Positions 22,348-34,596 of a stretch of 64,000 nt of DNA are shown piece by piece. The position numbers and the translations under genes are program-made. The notes under the pieces are model-generated. The model did not search any database, was not told where the DNA came from, and saw nothing but the letters and a program-made list of their open reading frames with translations. Source of the DNA: Imbricaverruca yamaguchii (taxonomy: Eukaryota > Arthropoda > Thecostraca > Neoverrucidae); NCBI GenBank assembly GCA_034440575.1, contig JAOTOL010001570.1:1358501-1422500 (forward strand). The letters run 5' to 3'. Positions within the stretch are counted from its first letter, which is position 1. The number at the start of each line of letters is the position of its first letter.

Positions 22348-23369
22348 TTAACACTCGCACGTCCGGTGGTCCGCGCCAACTTCGCATGTCCGGGGGGGGG
22401 GGGCAGATGTCTGCCCCTAAGATCTCTGGAACTATGCTAGCTAGCGACAAACGGAAAACGGCGTTGGATAGCTGGTGATGGGCTCTATCGAAAGTGTTTC
22501 GGTCATTTTTTCGCTCATGTCAATATTCAGGTCACTGGGCCATCTTAGGTCAAATGTGACCAGATCAGGTGGGACTCGGATATTGACACATATCTCAGGA
22601 CGTGTAACAGATAGAAACAAATGGCAAACGCTATTCGACAGTCCTTGAAGTGCGCTACCGACAATAGATGGTGTAATTTAAGGTCAGGTCAACCGAAACT
22701 TAGGTCAAGGTCATGAATTCATGACCTCAGGTCAAGGTCTAGGGAGGTCATGTAAGGTATCAATCGACACGTCTTGACGATACAAGCACAATGACGGTAA
22801 TTTCAGCTTTCTAGCTCAATGCAGTGCGACGTAATGCGCAGAAATGTGTAGTGATCTCAGGTGACCTCAGAGACCTTGGCGAGGTCACTGAGAAAAAATG
22901 TCAGCGGTAACATTGGGCATAGCTTCCATCTACATGCCACAACCGTTGTGAGATCATTCCGAGCGCAAATGTGTAACTAGGAAACATTTGTATATTTTAC
23001 CATATCCTTATAATGGGGAAGCCATGGCAGCGACCTGACCTAAGGTCAATACTACGAGAAAAAAATCGATATACATGTTATGGTCCCTGATAAGATGATG
23101 ACATACTATAAGTTTGAAATCAATCGCCCAATTATTGTGGAAGTTATGCCACCTAGAACTCCGAGAGTAGTTGGGTCACTTCGCCTGACCTGGTGACCTG
23201 ACTTGAGATGACCTAGGATTAAAAATGTATGAGGATATGCAGAAAAGACCAATGAACAGCTGTGCCAGGTTTGGCCTTGCTAACCCTATTAGTTTGGCGG
23301 AAAATGAGGAAAAACCGGAGGGGGGGTGGGTCAGATATCTGCCCCCCCCCCCGGACGTGCCGGGGTTAA
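22348..23369. mobile_element. TTAA-flanked non-autonomous element, family 2, rich in AGGTCA half-sites
   Basis: Ends: TTAA-CACTCGCACGTCCGG on the left and CCGGACGTGCCGGGG-TTAA on the right, so the termini are inverted and share a CGCACGTCCGG-like core next to long G or C runs. About 1.0 kb, no coding capacity. The interior has well over a dozen GGTCA/TGACC motifs, often as AGGTCA direct or inverted repeats. It sits in the intron between exons D and E. Confidence 0.7.
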
Positions 23370-23804
23370 GAGGACAACACCTCGTCCACCATTCTTGCGC
23401 CTCTTGAAACTACCGAAACTCTGAATATATTTAGCTCATCGTTATTCCTTCATTTTTCTAAACGTCAATGAACTTATTTGAACCTCATACAATTTGTATC
23501 ACTTAAATTTAATTCACTAAACTGATTGTAATAGCGAAAGTACTTCATCACTCAAGGCCGTCAGACTGCCCAAAGACTGCGGCCCGATCCAGATTTACTC
23601 GAATCCAAGTGCGACTGATAGTGTGAGCTGTTCATGTGGCTGAAGTTCGGGGATAGGCTCGAGTCAATCTGTACATACCATAGTATGTTGTGAATACGAG
23701 CATAGTATGATATGTACGCAAGGATAGTATATACAAGCATAGTATGCTGGCATAGTATGCAATGTGTTCTTCCCACAATGTTACGGATGAGATACGAGCG
23801 CCTC
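23370..23804. other. Intron, nothing recognised
   Basis: AT-rich intronic sequence with a few irregular copies of CATAGTATG at 23670-23760. Confidence 0.5.
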
Positions 23805-24155
23805 ACTCCATGACCACCCTTGATCACTACCTGACCACTCTCTGACCACCCTTGACCACCCACTGACCACCCACTGACCACCCATGACCACCAACGGACC
23901 ACCCACCGACCACACCCTGACCACCCATGACCAGTCCCTGACCACCTCTGACCACCCCCTGGTCACTCCTGACCACACTGACCACCCCTAGTCACCCTTG
24001 ACCACCCCTGACCACCACCTGATCCGCTGACCACCCCCTGGCCACCCCTAGCCACCCCTAGCCTCCCCTGACCAGCCCTGACCGCCCCTGATCAGTCCCT
24101 GACGACCACACTCTAACCACTCCTGACCACCCCTAGCCACCTCTGACCACCCATG
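23805..24155. repeat. Degenerate TGACCACCC minisatellite
   Basis: About 30 imperfect units of 10-13 bp with the consensus (C)CCTGACCAC. It ends about 40 bp before exon E, so it occupies the region where the branch point and polypyrimidine tract would lie. Confidence 0.92.
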
Positions 24156-24196
24156 TGCAGCGGAGCCGCGATTGCGATGTGCGCGCGCCCCGACAG

Positions 24197-24333
24197 GTTC
24201 CACAGTTCAGGCACGGTCAGCGAGCTCACAATCACGCCCAGCACCGACCTCGACTTCGGCACTCTGCAGTGTGTCGGCGCAAACGACATTGGAGATCAGA
24301 AGAAGCCCTGTCTGTTCGACATCGTCGCCGTCG
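24197..24333 (+). CDS. Sidestep-like protein, exon E (second half of Ig domain)
   Basis: This 137-nt exon runs from acceptor CCCCGACAG to donor GTGAGT, entering in phase 2 and ending in phase 1. It encodes FHSSGTVSELTITPSTDLDF, then GTLQCVGANDIGDQKKPCLF and DIVAV. DFGTLQCVGANDIG is the F strand of the Ig domain begun in exon D. The QK.PC.F.I sequence right after it is a hallmark of Sidestep-family proteins, leading into the fibronectin domain. Confidence 0.9.
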
Positions 24334-25704
24334 GTGAGTGCTCCGCGGGTGAGACTGTGCACATGCTGAGAGCACGAGTGTGGCCGCTCTGGCCCAGCCG
24401 CCCGTCTGTGGACGCCGCCATTAGGCGGAACGTCATCACAGCGTCGGCGTCAGTGGGTCTCTCCGGGCGCGGAGAAGGCGGCGGGTCGAGCGGACTGAAA
24501 TCGAACCCGTAGGCTGGATTATGTAGATGGCCGCATATAGCGGTTGTGCGGATCGTTGTGTCGTGCCGCACGTACTAAGGGAGTGCTTTCACAAGAGACA
24601 AACCCATTGCACTTTGCATCCACAATTTGCTAATGATAAAATGTATTAATCGATGAGAAAACGAACGGAGCTTCAGAGGAAGGCATCAAAACAACGTTTA
24701 AATCAAAGGACTTGTGAAGGAAAAAGTGGGTGAGCTATCCGAAAATCGCTTTGGTTTCTCAACTATCTATTTTATAAAGCATGTACACCAAAAATGTGAA
24801 AGAGCTCACGGGTTTGTCGGTGACAGCTTCGGCATTTTTTGCACCTCTGGTCGTGCGTTGTGCGTGTTAGCGTTCACTCACCATACGAACTCGGTTATAA
24901 TTATTGGTGATTTCCAGTTTCGTGGTGGTCATACAAGTTAGCTGTTGACACATTGGCCACGTAGTCATGAGTGTCCGGGGTACGCAATTATTTCCACAGT
25001 CGTGCCATGCCATCGTTACGAAGACAGCTGTCCGACTGTAGCGGAAGCTCGCGCACCCCTTCCCACCCATATGGTTGAGACTTATGGGCTCTGCTGGCTT
25101 GGTGCTGATTTGCCATGAATGAATGTGGCCGAACAGGCCGCGATTGTATTTCCGGTTTTGTGTTTATCGCCCCTTTCTATATCACGTCACACAGTCATAC
25201 CAGCTCATGGCAACAATAAATATCTGTTCATATACGCATTGCAGGCCATTATTTCGTGACGCAGAGCACTAATCACCTCGTTCGCGCCGGGACACGCTTG
25301 TCCAGTGTTCGCGTGCGTACCGCTGGCCGACTGTGGACGGCTGTGGCCACGCACAGCAGACATGTAGTGAGCGTCCCACCACTGCCACACGTCGGGGGTA
25401 AGCCGCCAGACCCACCGCCATAGACCGTTCTGCCGCAGCGGCTCATCGCATCTGCCGCATTGCATCCGCAGTGGCGCATCGCATCACCGCCAGACACGCC
25501 TGCTGGCGGTGCAAATGCAGCTTTTACGTCTTTCGATGGCACGCAATACTGCGGTTCACTATGAACATCGTCTTTTTCGTGATAAACATCGTTATGAAAA
25601 TCGGTGTTATATGCTATCGCAATGAGCATCGCGTGAACGGTTGAACTGCTGTACCGGTGTAGCTATGACAGGACAGCAGTAGCACCAGTAGAATACAAGA
25701 TCTA
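24334..25704. other. Intron, nothing recognised
   Basis: No exon, TE or RNA gene identified between exon E and the CT-rich tract. Confidence 0.5.
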
Positions 25705-25974
25705 TGCCGTGTTCAGCGTTACTCGTAGTGTTACTCAGGTGTCGGCAGGACGCTCTCTCCCTCTCGCTCTATCTCCCTCCCTCTTTCTCTCTTTCTCTAT
25801 TTCTCTCCCCGTTTCTCTCCCTCTCTCTCTCTCTCTCGCTCTCTCGCTCTCGCTGTCTTTCGCTCTCGCTGTCACTCGCTCTCGCTGTCTCTCGCTCTCT
25901 CGCTGTCTCTCGATCTCGCTGTCACTCGTTATCGGTCTCTCTCGCTCTCGTTGTCTCTTTTCTCTCTTTTTCTC

Positions 25975-26005
<31 letters not shown>

Positions 26006-26275
26006 TTCTCTCTTTCTCTATTTCTCTCTTTCTCTCTTTCTCTCTTTATCTCTTTCTCTCTTTCTCTCTTTCTCTCTTTCTCTCTTTCTCTCTTTCTCTC
26101 TTTCTCTCTTTCTCTCTTTTTCTCTTTCTCTCTTTCTCTCTTTCTCTCTTTCTCTCTTTCTCTCTTTCTTTTTTTCTCTCTCTATCTCAATGTCTCCCTC
26201 TCTATCTCGCTGTCTCGCTCTCTCGCTCCCGCTGTCACTCGCTCTCGCTGTCTCTCGCTCTGACGCTCTGGAAGA
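25705..26275. repeat. Long CT-rich (CTCTCG / CTCTTT)n tract
   Basis: About 0.5 kb of (CT)n interrupted by CTCTCGCT and CTCTCTTT motifs; the block at 26000-26170 is almost pure (TTTCTCTC)n. Leu/Ser-rich open frames across it are not genes. Confidence 0.95.
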
Positions 26276-27223
26276 CAGACTAGGGTGGCAGCTGTACAAC
26301 GACAGGCGTCAATATCACCTGGCGAACGTCTCCGTGCCGGTCAACTTCGCGTTTTGACCACATCCTGTCTCACACCGCTTCCCTATTGACCCGCTTCCCT
26401 ATCACACCGCTTCGCTATCGACCCACTTCCCTGTCACATCTCTTCCCTATCGGCCGCTAGGCGTTATTTGGTACAAAGAGTGTGTCGTGTGATGAGTGTC
26501 GCTGTGTGACTGTATGCATGCTGTTCGCTGCGAAATACCGCTGCGGACGCTGGCGTTGGCACGTGTGATGTAGCCAATAGTCACGAGTACGTCATGACCT
26601 GCGCGACTCCAGTTGGTGTGGTTGGCGATCGTCGTCATTGACTTTTACCATCTGCGACGGACCATGCGTCTGGACCAGACCAGTACCATCTGGACGCTGG
26701 TCTGGTGAGATCGCTGGCGACTTTTTACCACCTGCGACGTTTGCTAACATCTGCGACTCTGTGTGTGGCCGAGTTTAGATTGATAGTACGCTCCAATGAC
26801 TCCTCTCGTAGCTACACTTTGGCTAGGGAGCGTCGTTTTGCGTGCTTTTGCGAGGGGGTTGCCGCCGCTGCTGTTTGTGCATTTCGTACCGCAGTGGACC
26901 TTGGGTGCAATTTATTGCACATGATCAGGTTTGTGCGAAATAACCTCGAAGTTTCTCGACCATCAAAAGTGAATTGCCCCCTGAGATGTGAAATATATCA
27001 ATGCACCTTTTCAGCTACGAAAAGCAACGCCAAAATCCCTCGCATTCGCTGCTTCGGAAGGCATCATCATTTTTCAGAAATCTAACACCACTTAGCTCTC
27101 CACATTGATACCAGTACTGTATGGTCTGAGCGTGTGCTTCTGACCTGTTAACAATACTGTCGTCCACTGTCATTGTCGGCCTTCGACTGTTCTAGTGACT
27201 TGTGTCAATGTGTTTTGCCGCAG
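26276..27223. other. Intron, nothing recognised
   Basis: Sequence before exon F. It has a short imperfect repeat CACACCGCTTCCCTAT(T/C) at about 26370-26450 and otherwise nothing named. Confidence 0.5.
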
Positions 27224-27586
27224 ACATCACTGTCACTGGTCTGGCCGCGCTCACTAACACCCCTTCGGCAGCCAATCCGGTGGGGGCTCCGGAGACCCCC
27301 ACCCACTGCTCCATCCGCAACCGGACGCAGGCGTCGTTGCACATAGTGTGCGCGGCCGGCGGCAGCGGCGGCTACCCGCAGCTCTTCCACCTGGAGGCGT
27401 ACCAGGCGCAGACGCACGTGCTGCTCTCCAACCTGACCAGCCGGCGGCCCGAGTTCGTGCTGGGCAGTCTGGCGCCGGGCGAGGCGGTGGTGGTGCACGT
27501 GTACTCTGTGTCGGACCGGGGCAAGAGCGGTCTGGTCACCCTGGAGGCCGACACGCTCAAGGTGGCCGAACTCAAGACACGGCAAG
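27224..27586 (+). CDS. Sidestep-like protein, exon F (fibronectin type III domain)
   Basis: This 363-nt exon runs from acceptor TTGCCGCAG to donor GTCAGT, phase 1 at both ends. It encodes a linker (DITVTGLAALTNTP), then an FnIII domain: GAPETPTHCSIRNRTQASLH, then GGYPQLFHLEAYQAQTHVLL, then PEFVLGSLAPGEAVVVHVYS and SDRGKSGLVTLEADTLKVAE. The P-x-HC-x-I-x-N-x-T start, the LEVF/LEAY strand, and the L.PG..V.V.VY...RGKS..V.LE..TLKVAE end match the single FnIII of Sidestep proteins. A transmembrane exon should follow in this gene but was not found to the right. Confidence 0.92.
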
Positions 27587-27655
27587 GTCAGTCGATGAGG
27601 GGCATTTGATGTGCAATGTTGCCACAATGCACACACATACATGTAAATAGACATG

Positions 27656-27656
<1 letters not shown>

Positions 27657-27721
<65 letters not shown>
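27657..27721. repeat. (TA)n(TG)n microsatellite
   Basis: About 24 TA units followed by 8 TG units, starting 70 bp after exon F. Confidence 0.97.
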
Positions 27722-28372
27722 ATGCATATATGTTTATATGTTCATAGTTATTATCATCTTTATGTTTATATTTGTATTTCATGTCATAGCTCCCACGTTT
27801 AGAATAGGTCCTGACGCCTATTCATGACCATAACAAGTAATGGCATCCTATATTCTGTGAATTACGTTAATTATGTCTCATCACACTAAGCGTCTAAGTG
27901 ATTTATACCACACGTGCTTTGTACAGTGGTGAGACGGACTCAGCTTTCCAATCTTCATTTTAACAGCCTTTATTCAAGTCTTCTTTAAATACATTCATTT
28001 TGTATTCGAAGAAAGTGTTTTACGGTGGAACTTGGCAAGTCGCAAGTTTGCGGCTTGTCACGTGATCTTCATCACGGGGTGGGGGCTGGTCAGTAGGCCG
28101 GTCCAGTGTCGCGGTCACAGGAAATGTCACGTGGCCTATATGCCCCGGGGGCTGGCCAGCGGTTGATCCATGTGGCAGTTCGATTTCACATGAACCGCCA
28201 CGAGACCTGCATGGCCCGGTGGTTTGTCAGCCAGCTGGTTCAGTGTTGGCGTCATAGGAAATGCCACGCGGAGCGGCTGTTCGGCATTAGCTAAGCGAGG
28301 CAGTTGAGGTCAGACATGACCGGGACGCACGCCATGACCTGCAGTGCCGTTTCGCAACAATTCGACACCGCA
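27722..28372. other. No gene recognised
   Basis: Probably intron downstream of exon F. Nothing identified. Confidence 0.45.
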
Positions 28373-28495
28373 CACGTGTGAGATGTGAGGGTCGATACGT
28401 GCAGTTTGGAGATACGTGTGAGATGTGAGGGTCGACACGTGCAGTTTGGAGGCACGTGTGAGATATCAGGGTCGATACGTGCAGTTGGCAGGCAT
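28373..28495. repeat. ~40-bp minisatellite, 3 copies
   Basis: Three units of ACGTGTGAGATGTGAGGGTC followed by GA(T/C)ACGTGCAGTTTGGAG. Confidence 0.9.
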
Positions 28496-29215
28496 GTGCA
28501 AAATGCTCGTCAGAGGAGCTCACTTTTGGGAAAGGTGCAACCAATCCGATAAAGCGGATAGGTGTCCGAGATGTTGATGTGCAAATCGTGTGCACGTTCG
28601 GAGTATAGTTTGTCACCTCTCCCCCCCCCCCCACCTGTTCCCACGTGATATGTATGTCATTCGTTTACTTGATTCAGTACATTCGCCAACTTAGCTTTCC
28701 ATGAGCTATTCGCTTATCCGAACAGGTCCATCAGCGGCCTCATTCGCGACCGAACGATCTTGGTTGTTTCAAGACTAAGTTGAGGGTGAGATCTAAGGTG
28801 TCGAGTGGGAGCAGATGTTATGTCGGCACTGGCGCGTCCACACGGTGCCTCGCTCCAGGCCACCCGTGACCCGGGATTTATGTCGCCACCAGTTGCCAAG
28901 AAGGGCAGCTGCAGCCCAGCCACAAGTTGCCTGTCGACAGCAATGGGCTGCCCGAGATTGTGCCCGCGGCACAGCAGACTTATGGCCCACCTCATTTACA
29001 CCAGCCCGGCTATTGCCTTCGCTTATCTACACCAATGACGGCTTTTGGCGGTGGCGGTTATGAAGTGTTGTTTGTATTCTCTCAGCATGGATATAGCGTG
29101 CTGTTTAATTTTCCGCAGGCACATTAGGTGATTTCTGTTCAAGGCTGATATACGAAGCTGGCCACGTGCAAACACACTGCCATCGTCCTTCATATCCTAC
29201 TCTGCCGCCCGGGAT
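28496..29215. other. No gene recognised
   Basis: Short open frames at 28714-29127 overlap on both strands without family motifs. Confidence 0.45.
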
Positions 29216-29775
29216 CTGCCGATGTGCCGCACGCTGCCATATTCCTGCCGTCCAGGAGCTGCCAATGTGCCGCATACTGCCATATTCCTGCCGTCCAGGA
29301 GCTGCCAATGTGCCGCACGCTGCCATATACCTGCCGTCCGGGAGCTACCAATGTGCCGCACGCTGCCATATCCCTGCCGTCCAGGAGCTACCAATGTGCC
29401 GCACGCTGCCATATACCTGCCGTCCGGGAGCTACCAATGTGCCGCACGCTGCCATATACCTGCCGTCCGGGAGCTACCAATGTGCCGCACGCTGCCATAT
29501 CCCTGCCGTCCGGGAGCTACCAATGTGCCGCACGCTGCCATATACCTGCCGTCCGGGAGCTACCAATGTGCCGCACGCTGCCATATACCTGCCGTCCGGG
29601 AGCTACCAATGTGCCGCACGCTGCCATATACCTGCCGTCCGGGAGCTACCAATGTGCCGCACTCTGCCATATCCCTGCCGTCCGGGAGCTACCAATGTGC
29701 CGCACGCTGCCATATCCCTGCTGTCCGGGAGCTACCAATGTGCCGCACACTTCCATATACCTGCTGTCCGGGAGC
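29216..29775. repeat. 43-bp minisatellite, ~13 copies
   Basis: Unit TGCCGCACGCTGCCATAT(A/C)C plus CTGCCGTCCGGGAGCTACCAA. Copies are 90-100% alike with no spacers. Frames of about 200 codons are open in all three + frames, as expected for a stop-free unit whose length is not a multiple of 3. Confidence 0.97.
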
Positions 29776-30490
29776 GGAACCCTCCTTTCAAAGTGCATTG
29801 TCATAGCGTATCGAACGGCACAGTAGACTTCCGTTCTCAATAGCTGACACGGTGCTGGTCCACAAGATGACGCATCTCCTCTGCTGAACACGAGCGTCAA
29901 CGCAGGCATTTACCATTATAAAATAAGCATCCACCGCAAACGAAGATGGCACTGATACCAAGTTGTGTTTTTGTGTTGGTTTTATGTTTATTTTTATGTG
30001 TGCTTTTTATGTGTGCTATTTTGGGGTGAGTTATATGTGAAACTCCAGTGTTTTAAACTTCTGAGTTAGTGTGGCAGCAAGAGAAACGTCGAATGGAACA
30101 TTGTCCCCCGACCAACACCGACAGATTTACAGCCCAGAGATTTGCCCAGTATATTGTGAATTTCCGGAAATGGGATCCAAGCCCTCGAAAATGTTGGATT
30201 ACAACGTGATTTAGAAAAACGAAAAGGGCTCAAAATATGTCAGAGTGCATTGAACGCCCTGGAAAAGCTACGGGCGTTGGAAGCAGTGTTAGTTCTTACC
30301 GTCGGAAACCCCTGCCTTGCTTCCGCGCTTACTTTGCCTGAAGGAGAACATCATACGTAAAGAGCTGCGACCACGATCTGAAGAACCCCTTTACGACCGC
30401 CGTTTGCCGTTCAAGGACGTTCCCAGCCTCAGATTCAACCACTCCACATCAAAAGATCTACACAGTTATCACTGACGCTTCTGGTCGTAC
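29776..30490. other. No gene recognised
   Basis: Nothing identified on either strand. Confidence 0.45.
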
Positions 30491-31265
30491 TGTAACCCTT
30501 TCCTGTCTTTCCGATCAGGTTCTCACATCCGTATCGGGGGGTGGGGATTCATAAATGCCCCTTCTAATATCCAAACTAAGTATCGCAAGAAAACGATATC
30601 ATCTGAAAGCGCTCGACGAGTGGGGTCCGAAACCACCCCAAAATTGCATCTCCAAAAGTGACGTCACTAAGGGGTTTGTGCGATCACGACTGACATCATG
30701 TTTTTGGTTCCGGGAGTTCATGTTGGGTGAGATTTTAAAAAAATGTAATGGGAAAAGTAAGAATAAATCGACCATGACCCTAATTGTTTTTATCAGTGCA
30801 TCCATCATCTTTTGGAAATTTTCCAAATCTTTGGTTTCAATTTTCTTTGATTTTCCTTTTCTAATGAGTGGAGCGGACCTCAACACGTTATTCGAAGTTC
30901 ATTTGCTCTCAGAAAGAATGTTTAGTTTAGCCAGACTCTTCGATTTTATCCATAATGGGAAAAATCCAGAGCCAATGTCATCAAAAGCTGAAACATCAAT
31001 AATCCATCTAGAACGTTACATTGCATTCCTAAAGATAAGCAAACGCTGACAGTTTCAATGAAATATCTTCAGCCGTTGAAGCGTGAAGACTGATCGAACT
31101 TTATTTTGGAGGTTACCCAACTTGACCTTTAGTAACTAGTTGGCCGTAGATGACCTGACCACAGAATTTGCATACAATATGCCAAATTGATGTGGGAAAA
31201 GTTACACGAAATTTCCGCGCGCTGCCACGCGCCGCTTCTTTTCACGATCCGCGGAAATCCTCACA
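30491..31265 (-). mobile_element. TTAA family 1, copy 7, inverted and degraded
   Basis: The reverse complement matches the other copies: the left end reads GTAACCC ... CCGATCAGGTTCTCACATCC and CGGGGGG (the right-hand terminus of the family). The middle carries AAGTGACGTCACT (about 30656-30668), and the far end has GGTGACCT-type half-sites and CCACATCAATTTGGC-like sequence. The other terminus is lost near 31265. An open frame of 164 codons inside it is not a gene. Confidence 0.8.
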
Positions 31266-32296
31266 GAGCGTAAAAAGACCCCATAAATGGGATTATCAGT
31301 CACACCTTCAGATCCGCCCATCCGCCCCAATCTATCGCTATCCGTCCCGCCTGCCGACCTTGCGACATCCGGTGACCTACCTACGGCCACACCATTTTCT
31401 CATGATGTTACCTTACCAAGCCCGTCAACGTCCACTGTAGCGACCGTCCAAACTGGATTTAGGCGACGGGGCCGACCGGCAGCAGACCCTACGCCAGGGC
31501 GTACCGTTCGCCAGCTGAAAATACCCATTGACCGCGGGCAATTCAACAACTCAGCAATATCTCATTACACAGCTAAGTTTGAACTGGCTCTGGCCAGACT
31601 ACCAGCCCACGGGATGCTCGCTGGCCCCGCTGCGCTCCGACCAGTTGCCATGGGCGATGACCTTATGGGACCTTATAGCGTCTCCATGGCCCCATCGATC
31701 ACCACCTGACCGTGACCGATGACCTTATGACCAAACTGTCTTTGAAGTTGCCAATCATGGGATTGTCATAAAGAGGGGAAATTGATGTCTTTCAGTCGCT
31801 CAACCACATTCGCATTCAAATGGTGCCAACAACATCGCGCATAACTTGCACAGCATATGATGGACGGCGTTCTTGTCACGAGGCTTTCTTCTTGAGACCA
31901 ATGCACTAGTCTCAGCATTATGTACCATGCTCAGCATGTCTCTGCTGGCATCAACATTGCCTACTATGTGTGCACGCGCCATACTTTAAAAGTATCACAC
32001 AGGCACGTCTTAGCGTTACGTACCACGCCCAGCAAGTCTCTACTAGTCTTATCATTACACCCTATAGTGGCACGCATATGTATAAGCAATGGAACCAAAT
32101 TTAGCGACGTGTAAGCATGGTGTCCTTGCAATATGCGAGTTCGTGTGTGCTCATCACATGGAATCGCTTCTCCTGTAATTAATTGGGCCATGTTGCTGTA
32201 ATTACGTCCAGAGCATGAGAGACCGGAATTAAACAGGACAGCTGCACCAAGAAGTCACGACGCTCATCACGCAGCACGACTCGGTTAACGCATGTT

Positions 32297-32299
<3 letters not shown>
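31266..32299. other. No gene recognised
   Basis: A 140-codon Pro/Ser-rich frame at 31287-31709 (+) has no motif I recognise. The remainder is unremarkable. Confidence 0.4.

Positions 32300-32375
<76 letters not shown>
32300..32375. repeat. (TA)n microsatellite
   Basis: About 38 uninterrupted TA units. Confidence 0.98.
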
Positions 32376-32377
<2 letters not shown>

Positions 32378-32915
32378 TAGCCGGAAAGTGGCGGTAGATC
32401 ATCGCTAACTTAGTTCCTTTTGACACAAATCATCTGCAGAACCAGGCATTATGTCTCTGTAAGGACGTTTTCGTCCTGCATCTTGCCAACACTGTTCACC
32501 TTGTCTTGCTAGCATTTCAAACGTAGCTACTGCTGGTCAAGTTGTCGAAACGTTGTGGAACCTGGCTCTTTAGCAAATACTCTTGAGTTAAAAAAAAAAC
32601 TTTATCATCCGAGTGACTCCAGCAGGCAGCTGATCCGTATCTGAGGAAATCCTCTGCGGCTAGATCAAAAGAGTGTCAGCGGAGAGATCAAAGGGGTCAC
32701 GCACAATTGCTTTCGCTTAGTGAAACCCGACTTTTGTTTAATACCCGTGTTTATTGCATAGCTGTACTATGGGATGATTGCGCTACGCCGTTTCGTCTTA
32801 CCACGGCGTACTTTGTCTAGTACTCAGTGCCTATTGATGTGTGCCCGTCGAGGTGTACTCGAAGAACAGCGGACGTGTTCGATGCGAGGGACGTTGCTGC
32901 AGTATTTCCCAGAAG
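32376..32915. other. No gene recognised
   Basis: Nothing identified. Confidence 0.45.
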
Positions 32916-32931
32916 AAACACTGGGTCATGA

Positions 32932-33109
32932 GGGGCGGGGATGGCCGAGTGGTTAAGGTGTCGGGCTATGGGTACCAAAGGTCCCGGGTTCGACTCTAGC
33001 GCCACTCAGGACATTTCCCAATCCCACGGCCCACCGGCGAAACAGTGTGGGCGGCACCATTAGCCGAGAATGTGCATAAAGTGTGTCGTGAACCAACCAA
33101 TAAACAAAC
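32932..33109 (+). mobile_element. tRNA-derived SINE family A, copy 1, with 16-bp TSD
   Basis: Perfect target duplication AAACACTGGGTCATGA (32916-32931 and 33110-33125). The head is tRNA-like: GGATGGCCGAGTGGTTAAGG (A box TGGCCGAGTGG) and GGTCCCGGGTTCGACTC (B box). The body contains CCCACGGCCCACCGGCG, and the tail is AACCAACCAATAAACAAACA. Two other copies are at 53266 (+) and 57885 (-). The variable-arm-like spacing resembles a type II (Leu/Ser) tRNA, but it is a SINE head, not a tRNA gene. Confidence 0.93.
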
Positions 33110-33286
33110 AAACACTGGGTCATGAATTGGTACTCATTAGTCATGCAATTTCTTTTTGCATTTCGCATTTATATCTTCCCCACCTTTTCCAAATTCGTCG
33201 TGCTTCATTCTGGTGGTATGCACTCAGGTTCAAGATCCATTCAATGCACCAGCAGTTGTTTTGCCAGGGGTTTCAAAACTCTTCCG

Positions 33287-33771
<485 letters not shown>

Positions 33772-34596
33772 TTAACCTGTCCCGGCTCGGGGGCTTCAAC
33801 CGCCCCTCCTCAGGTTTTGCGTGGGATAGCGGAAGAACGGCGCGGCGCTCCCAAATTCCAAGTAAGTATACCTTTTCCCACATCAATTTCATGCTTACAA
33901 AAAGGCACAAATCTTAGGGGCAACGAGTTAGTCGAGGGCAAGGGAGGTCACCCCAAAGTTCAACCAGTCGCCGTCTTTTCTCACAGATACAGATATTTTA
34001 ATGAAACTTTCAGCGTTTGCTTATCTTTTTTTTACGGGATGCAACAAAACGTGCACGAGTTGAATTTTTCATTTGTTTCGCTTTTTCGCTACATATAAAT
34101 TTTGCGTATTTGCCATATTGCAGTTCAAACACAGGATTCTGACTAAAGTAAGCATTTTTGATTAGTGCATGTTGACTTCCAAACAACATTTCTCGGTCTG
34201 CTCTACAGATTGGAAAAGGAAAATTAAAGACAACTTGAAAATTCCAAATTTTTGAAATTTAAAAAAATTATCTTGGGGGGAGGGAAATTATACCCCTGGT
34301 CGAATTTCCTTGTCCTTTCTCATTCCAAATACATTTTGTTTTTTTCCACTTATCCCCCAAATAGAACCCCCAGAGTAAAAAACATAATGTAAGTCGTGAA
34401 AATCTAGCCCCCTTGGTGACGTCACTTTTGGGGGACAAATTTTTTTGGGGTGGACCCGGACCCTACTCGTCGAGCGCTTTCCGATGACACCTCTTTCGTT
34501 TTCGTGCGATGCTTAGTTTGGATTTTAGAGGGGGATCTTCAACCGCCCCCCCGAGACGGGGTGGGAGGATCTGACCGGAATGACGGCGCGGGTTAA
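33772..34596 (+). mobile_element. TTAA family 1, copy 3
   Basis: Begins TTAACCTGTCCCGGCTCGGG and ends CGAGACGGGGTGGGAGG ... GGCGCGGGTTAA. It carries TGACGTCA at about 34418. Its right TTAA (34593-34596) is also the left TTAA of the next copy, so two copies sit head to tail sharing one target site. Confidence 0.85.

Noticed and set aside
25704..26357. 217-codon Ser/Leu-rich frame
   Set aside because: Translation of a CT-rich microsatellite.
29216..29775. Regular 43-bp repeats resembling a CRISPR array
   Set aside because: The copies are contiguous with no spacers, and the genome is eukaryotic. It is a minisatellite.
30555..31049. 164-codon + strand frame
   Set aside because: Lies inside an inverted TTAA family 1 element; chance opening in AT-rich TE sequence.
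32932..33109. tRNA gene candidate (A and B boxes)
   Set aside because: No closed acceptor stem. It continues into a SINE body and tail with a target duplication, and it recurs at 53266 and 57885.
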